64,000 bases of DNA from Isoetes taiwanensis (Eukaryota; Streptophyta; Lycopodiopsida; Isoetales; Isoetaceae). The position numbers were made by a program, and so were the translations under genes. The stretch is taken from contig JAJEKV010000021.1 in NCBI GenBank assembly GCA_021234155.1, positions 16,877,563 through 16,941,562 on the forward strand, read 5' to 3'. Position 1 is the first letter of the stretch. Every line of letters starts with the position of its first letter. The notes below the pieces were generated by a model, which did not search any database, was not told the origin of the DNA, and worked only from the letters and a program-made list of their open reading frames with translations. This document shows positions 57,617 through 64,000 of this stretch, piece after piece.

Positions 57617-58027
57617 ATATCATCTTGAGATTGAAGTACTACGGCAGGATTTCAAGTCTCGAGTAGAAGCGCTATTAAAGATTAAGCATATTAAGGCCAT
57701 CTTCCTTGGCATACGTATTGGTGATCCAAATGCGGTATGTTAGTGATGGAATTTTGGATGTTGAAATTTGCAATGGAGTAGGAATAAGACAAATATTATT
57801 TGTTGTAGACGTGGGAAGGTGGGACAAGAGCAGTTTTCCCCAGGCTCCGCAGGGTGGCCTCCATTTATGCGAGTGAACCCAATCTTCTGGTCATATAGGT
57901 ATATAGATATTATTAATTGGAGAAATATGTACTTTATAGCTTCATCGTTTGTTGCCATTAATTCCAGGGATGTATGGGCATTTCTGCTGGACTGCAAAGT
58001 GCCATATTGCAAACTTTATGGTCAAGG
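57617..58027 (+). pseudogene. FAD synthase-like (PAPS-reductase family) exons, probably decayed
   Basis: Three exons with GT/AG borders: 57617-57734 (YHLEIEVLRQDFKSRVEALL ... KAIFLGIRIGDPNA), 57819-57898 (VGQEQFSP, GWPPFMRVNPIFWSYR) and 57968-58027 (DVWAFLLDCKVPYCKLYGQG). This is the FMN-adenylyltransferase fold of eukaryotic FAD synthase, which makes FAD from FMN and ATP. The usual NPILDWSYRD block has lost its Asp (NPIFWSYR), and the usual YDQG reads YGQG. The N-terminal SGGKDS-type loop and the C-terminal molybdopterin-like domain are not found nearby. Missing exons and changes in conserved residues point to a fragment; exon borders are still good. Confidence 0.75.
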
Positions 58028-59040
58028 GTAAATGACGTTCAATACTTATTCCATGTATACTTAAAACCCATCTTTTTGTAGAATTATTATCATCTTGAAT
58101 TTAGATGATTTTATCGTGATAGTAGACATATATCGGGCCTTACAAATCATATATGTTAACAAGCGACAGAACAGCATGTCGTATTGTGTGGTTAAGACAA
58201 AGTAGTGACTAATATAGGAAACTAAAAGTTCGAGTTATGACAACAAAACTTTGAAAGGGTATGTCCAACCACGGGAGATTCCAGGGTGTGAGTGCAATGA
58301 ATGGAAGATCGAGGAAACAATGAATGGAAGATCGAGGAAACACGTTTATGTCTGCAAATGCAAGCAGGTATTCTAGTTATCCACTGACCTATGGTCAAGC
58401 AAAAAGAAATGAAGAATCAAATTTGCTCCAATGAATAAAAAGTATTGTCCTTAAGGTTGAGTGTTCCTATTTGGCTAGACTACAGCATGTCCCATCGAGC
58501 TCTTGCTGCTAATAAAAGCTGCCATGTAATTGATTGGAAAAATGCCCTACCCATTTCAATATTTAAGGAAAAAATAATAATGCCAAAAGTAGTTGAGTTT
58601 TCACGGACATAGTTTCGTTCTTACAGCCTAAGGTCCTTAGCTTTCAAGTAATACCTTGCAATTTTCAACTATAAATAATTTGCAACAATGGCTACATTTT
58701 CTACTATTTTTTCTTTCGCACTGAGTATCTTTTACATCCAATATTTTTTGCACCGAGTCGAACAAAAGAAATGTTCGCGGCGGCCTTGGCCGTCGCGATA
58801 AATTTCTTGTAATGTTTTAGTGTCGTGGATCCAGCCATAATTTGGATGGCTGAGATCCACGACAAAAAATTCGACACTTTAAACAAACCAAAACCTCCTC
58901 GAGCTAGGGCAAGGATTTTTGAAGCTTCGACGGCTTCTTCAACCACTGAGAATGGGAGAACAAATCTAGCAGAGCTCTTGGCAAGTTAGCTTGATCTTCA
59001 AACTTGCCCATCGTAGGCTAACACTAGCTTAATTTGATTT
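58028..59040. other. non-coding interval with hairpins and a short duplication
   Basis: AATGAATGGAAGATCGAGGA is duplicated in tandem at about 58295-58341. Two strong hairpins occur: 58776-58800 (TCGCGGCGGCC/GGCCGTCGCGA) and 58825-58866 (GTCGTGGATC...GATCCACGAC, with CAGCCAT/ATGGCTG inside). Confidence 0.5.
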
Positions 59041-59440
59041 ATTTTACAGCATGTGCCTCTTCTCTCTGCCCATATTGTTAAAGAAGAAATAGAAATTTCT
59101 GATGAGGATGTGGATGTGGAGTTTGGTAATCCAAATATGGTCTCTTTGCTAACCTGGACATGAAGAACATCACCAAGTAATGCTACTCTTTCTAGCTATA
59201 GTTTCCTTCACATAATATGTCATTCTACTTGCATTTGAAATTTTAGTTTACTAGGCATGTGTTGTGGATCAAGTCAGGAGGATGGAGATGACTTGGAGAG
59301 GTAATATGAAAAGCGAGGTGGTTTTCAAACTTGAGGTCGAACCTATAGTTGATCTTGGAGATGTTCTACATATTAAACACTTGATGGCAAGCTTCACTTC
59401 AGACAATCAAAATGAATCCCTGATGGTGGGTATTATATAA
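59041..59440 (+). other. two possible exons of an unrecognised gene
   Basis: About 59051-59179 (after TTACAG) reads VPLLSAHIVKEEIEISDEDV with one frame change. About 59253-59440 reads VDQVRRMEMTWRGNMKSEVV and LEVEPIVDLGDVLHIKHLMA to a TAA. They are protein-like but unassigned. Confidence 0.25.
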
Positions 59441-59564
59441 GTATCATGTAAATAAACTTCTGTGTCAATTGTTTTCATGTTTTTATATTGGTAGCCCATG
59501 TATTAATATTTGAAATGGCAAATGAAAAAGATGGCAATCAAACAGTAAAGGAAGTTGTTAAAGA

Positions 59565-59890
59565 AGGAAGGAAGAATAGAATAGAATAGAATAGAATAGA
59601 AGGAAGGAAGGAAGGAAGGTTCTTTTATCGTCTGCGGAGGCCAATCGGCCTATGGGACCCAAATTACACGGGTGCAGCAAGGCCGTTGCTACCCGGATTA
59701 AACCCCTCCCTTTAGGAGGGAAAAACCGTCGCAGCAACAAGCCTGCTGGCAGCTGTACAAATATACATATACACATGAATTCCCATGAATTCCCGGCACC
59801 TCAGGTAGGCGCCCGGGGGCAGAGGTGAGTCCGCAGATCCAAAACCTCCTGGAGGTAGGAGCCAAGGGATCGAACTGACGGCGTACTGAA
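59565..59890 (-). mobile_element. 5'-truncated LINE of the same family as 1010-3776
   Basis: On the minus strand: LGSYLQEVLDLRTHLCP (cf. LGSYLQEVMDTRTRLCP in the first copy), a shared 3' UTR with GGGTCCCATAGGCC and GACGATAAAA, then a tail of CTTC and TTCTA units (59569-59620). Homology ends near 59890. Confidence 0.85.
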
Positions 59891-61162
59891 GCAGACAAAC
59901 CACTTTAGCTTTCTAAAAAAGCAGAAGCAGAAGCGAACCAAACAAAAAGAGCAGGAAAAAAAAAGCAGAAGTTGCAAGTGATTCAATATTAGAGATTTCT
60001 TTTCTTTTTCTTTTTTGACATGTCATATTGGATAGCTCATTTTGGAATCGTCGGCAAGCATAGTTATGGTTTGTTATGGTTTGAGGCTTCATGATCGTAT
60101 TTCATGTTAGGCTTTGTTTTCTTACAACAAAATAACAAAACAGACCACTCTGCCCATGACAGTGAGAGGCAAGCTCCAGGCTTGGTGCTGCACCTCTGCT
60201 TTGCATTTTGCAAGGAAGCAAGCATACACAAATGGATTGCCATCTTCGAGCTGCTGAACACATACCCATTTGTAGCTCGCAAGTCTGGGTTAAGCAGTTT
60301 GCTACATTTGCCACCTTCTTCCGACAGATCTAAACGGGCAAGTAAGTCTTATGTTCTAATGTTCGCTTTTGTTCAAGGGCTCGGGGGGGCTCAAATGTTC
60401 TTAACCTTTTATATTTTGGCCTTCGATCCAACTTTAAATGGCCCATGTTCCATGCCAGTTGGGTTTATACATAATTTTGATCAACAACCCTAGAGTACTT
60501 TAAAGAACATCAAGATAATCTTTTTTTTTTCATCTGTGATACAATTAGTTTATTTTTAGTAGTAAAATAAATCGTGTGTAACTTAGTTCGGTTGATTAGA
60601 ATGGCATTTCCCATGTTCAGTTACTGTAAATGCTAGACAAGGCTGGTATAGCCATTAATTGAATATTTACTGATAACCATCGTCGTTATTGTGCAAGCTT
60701 CAGAAACTATACCAGCTTCATTGATCTGTATCTCATTATTTGTTCTTCTTGACTTGAGCTGGGAAATATTTATGAACAATTGTAAACTGGCCATCAAACA
60801 ATGCGTGAAGAGACCATTTTATGTGTATGCTTGAGAAGAAATGGAAATGGTGCTCAACTTGCTACTTTGAGCCACATTATGTCTCACAAGCAAAAACCTT
60901 TTCCACATATGTTTTGCATCTTTCACATCACACTGTTATCCAAGAAAATAGCTTGGTTCCAAGATCTTGGAATTACTTCCTTAACAAAAGTACAAAATTT
61001 ATAGGCTGTCTTTATGAGCTAACTTGATGATTAACTAATCAGGATGTTAAAAAAAAAAACTAAAACTTACCTTTGCTTTTCAGTGTTCTTCAAGATGAAG
61101 GAAGCTCGTACAAGAAGACATCACACACTTTCTACCACGAAACAAACTTTCAACTAAAACAC
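59891..61162. other. interval without recognised genes
   Basis: Open frame 60104-60493 (+) and its antisense counterparts show no family motif; 60801-61027 likewise. Nothing further supported. Confidence 0.35.
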
Positions 61163-61360
61163 ACCTCCTTAAGTGTTGGGATAAAGTACCATATCAATGT
61201 AAAGATGGTACTTTATTTACTTTGTCATAACAGGCTCTGTTTATAACTGCTCTTGAAACATACCTCCTTAAGTGTTGGGATAAAGTACCATATCAATGTA
61301 AAGATGGTACTTTATTTACTTTGTCATAACAGGCTCTGTTTGCAACTGCTCTTGAAAAGG
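61163..61360. repeat. 99-bp tandem duplication
   Basis: The unit starting ACCTCCTTAAGTGTTGGGAT begins at 61163 and 61262; the copies are nearly identical, differing at a few bases near the end. Confidence 0.9.
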
Positions 61361-61631
61361 TATTTTGTTGATGAACAACAAGCAGATCAGAGAACCTACT
61401 GGAGTCTTGTAACTTCAATATCTTCGGTATCCCTTTTTTACTCCAAATGTAGGAGGTTGCTGAGGTTTTCTGACCTTTCTTGTAGATTAATTTTCTTAGC
61501 TAGGATCTTTACAAAAGGTGTTATCCATTTTACAACTGCTGGTAACATTGCTGCCAAAGTACTATCCCCGGTATGAAATAGTTTTACCTTTTAGAAACAT
61601 GTTTTATTTACCTGGAATTGCAATCACATCC

Positions 61632-61745
61632 ATTGAGCAGACTTTTAGGTGAAAGTATGATGGTAACATGATTCATACAATTGTTTCGATTGAGCAGACT
61701 TTTAGGTGAAAGTATGATGGTAACATGATTCATACAATTGTTTCG
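61632..61745. repeat. 57-bp exact tandem duplication
   Basis: The unit starting ATTGAGCAGACTTTTAGGTG begins at 61632 and 61689. Confidence 0.9.
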
Positions 61746-63107
61746 TGACAAGGGAATACAAATTCTTTAATATCCAATTTTTCCTTGTTTGTAGAAGAAA
61801 ATGTTACGCTCTTTTTACAGAAATGAAGAATAGAAGTCACATCTAATTAAAGTGGATCAGATCCTGACGTTTTGGCCTCATGCGGGAAAATGGAACTCAT
61901 ACAAAAAAAAAACAGGGTGCTGCGCATGAAGGGTTGCCCTCCATGGCTGGAGGGTGAAGTGGGTTAAATCATAGTTCAAAGTCATGTTTTGAGAATCAAG
62001 TCAAATTGGTACTTGAAGACAATAAAGTACTTGATACTTGATAACATACGAAATAATCAATCAAATTTGCTATTAGACAAGCATCTTGTTTATCAACCAG
62101 AAGTATATCCGTGTATACCCGAGTCTTTGTCATGTTCAAGCCATATATAAAAAAAAAGATTTACACGAAGATTTTGTGGACTTAGCAGATTCTTTGTGAT
62201 TTAAGGCTAAACACGATGGTGGTTGATAGTTAAAGCGCTTGACAATTTGAGGATAAGTTACATTTGTCTTAACTGGCTAGGTTTGTACTCTTCAACTCAA
62301 ACCACAAAACGACTAAAGCAAAAAAATTATGCAAACACTCTCTGAAGCAAAAAATATACAAACAAGGCACTGGAGGGCAACCCTATGTGCATCATCTTGT
62401 TTTTCATTGAGCAGTCATAAGCTTGTTTTTCATTGAGCAGCCATAAGATTTATCTGTCGACAAAAAATTACACCCTCTTCTATTATTAAGTGGAATTGAC
62501 AAAAACAGTATGCTTGGTAATTTTCGTGAGGGGCTGTGAAAATTACCTAAGGGTCGGGACGAAAATCTAGAGGTCCATAAGCGGCTCAAGGTTCAAGTTT
62601 AGAAGATGTAGTCCAGACGTTGGTATGGAGAAATCGACAACCATGAACATCTAACGAGGGCATATTTTGCCCGATGAATACAATAATTGTAACTAAGCAT
62701 TTGTTCAAGAATCGGTACTCTGTAATCATCAAAAGATGTTTTCTGTAGTTAAATGTATATGAGAATGGACCACATCTCCAGAAAATTACCTTCACCAAAG
62801 GGCAGACATTTCAATCAATTCCCCAACAACCATTATTTTCGTCAAAGTAAATCCCACTTTCCTGGCATTCTATAGAAAAGCTAACGAAGAAAACTCTTAA
62901 ACATCTCAATTTCATACTCCTCTCGTATTGGTAAGAATTACAAAACAACCAGAGGCCCACTTTTTGCCTCTTTAATGTCCAAAAAGACCCTATGATAAAA
63001 ATACTATGTGATTATAAGAAAATTAATAAGGTTCATCGATTCGATAGAGTATTGACTTCAACGCACATCAAACAACAATCTTGTAAAAGAACCAGTTTAC
63101 CATGCTG
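61746..63107. other. 3' flank of the CCDC124 gene, no genes recognised
   Basis: Contains a possible MITE-like inverted pair (GGGTTGCCCTCCA near 61936-61948, TGGAGGGCAACCC near 62370-62382) and a 29-bp tandem duplication near 62393-62450 (CTTGTTTTTCATTGAGCAG). Confidence 0.4.
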
Positions 63108-64000
63108 TCAGTTCGCTTGATTGATTGGATTATCTGGGGATTTTTTCCACAGCTTCCAGAGCATATCTTTGTATTGTGTAAGGGTCAATCCAGGCTTTTC
63201 TGCCTTCAGTTTTGGAAGCTCGGCTGCTTCAAACGCCTGCAAGAAAGAGTACAGAGATTAAGACAATATAAAAACTATCATATGCTTGCGCCTAAAAAAC
63301 AGCACCAGCATCCTCAAGAAAATAAAAGGAATGATAAAACCAAAAACTCTAGAGATTATCGGGGACAAGATTACATGTGATTAGCCTATTTCGCATCGTT
63401 TTAAATGCATTTGCAAAAATAACAAGCACAATAATACAGTATTAAACCACTTGAAATGTACATGCCAGCAAATCTTCCAGGGATACTACAAATAAGCTCT
63501 GTTGTTTTGATGCTATTCTTATTGATTCTCAACATACTGATCACTGCTATGCAACCTAAAAGTGTTCTCAGTCCTTTCACTCTCATCTGATACCCAACTT
63601 TGAACATTACCCAATGCAAAGGTTCTAGTTCTCTAGTGTATCCTTATTTATAAATTTGTGAAACCTAAAATTTATTCATAGACAAACCTGTGCAAAAGCA
63701 TAAAATAGGAAACAAAGAATCGCACCTTATAAGAGGCCTTCAGACGTTTTTCGGGATGACGATCAGCTGGTAATTCACTAGGAGTAGCCATTTTTGCCAA
63801 AGCGTCCTCAATTGAACGAGCCTCAAGTATAGTATCATCACGATTAACATTTTCCACATCTATAGCCCGTTCATATTCCTCCAAATCAACAGTTCTGGCC
63901 TGGCGCTTCTTAGCCTCCTCACTTTGAAGTTGCATACGTTCTTTCTCGGCCTCCTTATGCTTAGAAATTTCAACAGCAGTGACCTTAGGAACAGGGGCAC
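63108..64000 (-). CDS. CCDC124: coiled-coil domain-containing protein 124 (Lso2-like), last two exons, partial
   Basis: Exon 64000-63726 (continues off the window) reads EISKHKEAEKERMQLQSEEA, ARTVDLEEYERAI, ILEARSIEDALAKMATPSEL, DRHPEKRLKASYK, then a GT donor. The intron is 63725-63237 (phase 0, TTGCAG acceptor). Exon 63236-63108 reads AFEAAELPKLKAEKPGLTLT, QYKDMLWKLWKKSPDNPINQ, AN, stop. The DRHPEKR block and the LPKLK...MLWKLWKKSPDNP end are diagnostic of the CCDC124/Lso2 family, ribosome-associated proteins known in yeast and mammals to bind idle ribosomes and aid translation restart. The 5' exons with the basic coiled coil lie outside. It appears intact and is the clearest functional host gene here. 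Confidence 0.93.

Noticed and set aside
1-64000. CRISPR arrays, bacterial operons or ribosome binding sites
   Set aside because: The window is plant nuclear DNA with introns and LTR elements; no spaced-repeat arrays are present.

Overview
The window is nuclear DNA of a land plant. It has spliced genes with GT/AG introns, plant-type LTR retrotransposons with tRNA-iMet-type primer sites, teloboxes (AAACCCTAA) and a PPR-like fragment. Abundant Ty3/gypsy DNA and a chromovirus fit a large-genome non-seed plant such as a fern or lycophyte, but that placement is inference. About 36 kb is LTR retrotransposon; host coding sequence is sparse.

Layout: 1-780 end of a Ty1/copia element (minus). 1010-3776 decayed LINE (+). 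5398-16509 complete Ty3/gypsy element, called family A copy 1 (+, TSD TTTTG). 17505-18812 broken tandem-kinase gene (minus). 18.8-26.6 kb mostly non-coding, with a SINE, an LTR scrap, hairpin repeats and tandem duplications. 26644-39778 complete chromovirus, called family B (+, TSD ATTTG). 39.8-45.0 kb AT-rich, with a 1.6 kb inverted repeat. 45.0-45.9 kb exon-like fragments. 46182-57360 family A copy 2 (minus). 57617-58027 FAD-synthase-like exons (+). 59565-59890 tail of the same LINE family (minus). 63108-64000 last exons of a CCDC124/Lso2 gene (minus).

The main discovery candidate is the family B chromovirus. Between its primer binding site and gag it carries about 4.3 kb of extra sense-strand coding DNA. 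The first ORF (452 aa, intact) ends in an unmistakable histone H3 fold preceded by an H3-tail-like TARKS motif and a long coiled coil. The second (291 aa, intact) has an H4-like stretch. The third and fourth, each with one disruption, have weaker H2A-like and H2B-like patterns. The order would be H3, H4, H2A, H2B, all inside one LTR pair with a perfect target-site duplication. The element's integrase ends in a chromodomain, the module that in other proteins reads methylated H3 tails. The H3 call is firm, the H4 call moderate, and the H2A/H2B calls tentative. I know of no described retrotransposon with such a set, but I could not search.

Family A is a non-chromodomain Ty3/gypsy family with about 3.9 kb of extra sense coding sequence between integrase and the 3' LTR. 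It is present in both copies and I do not recognise it.
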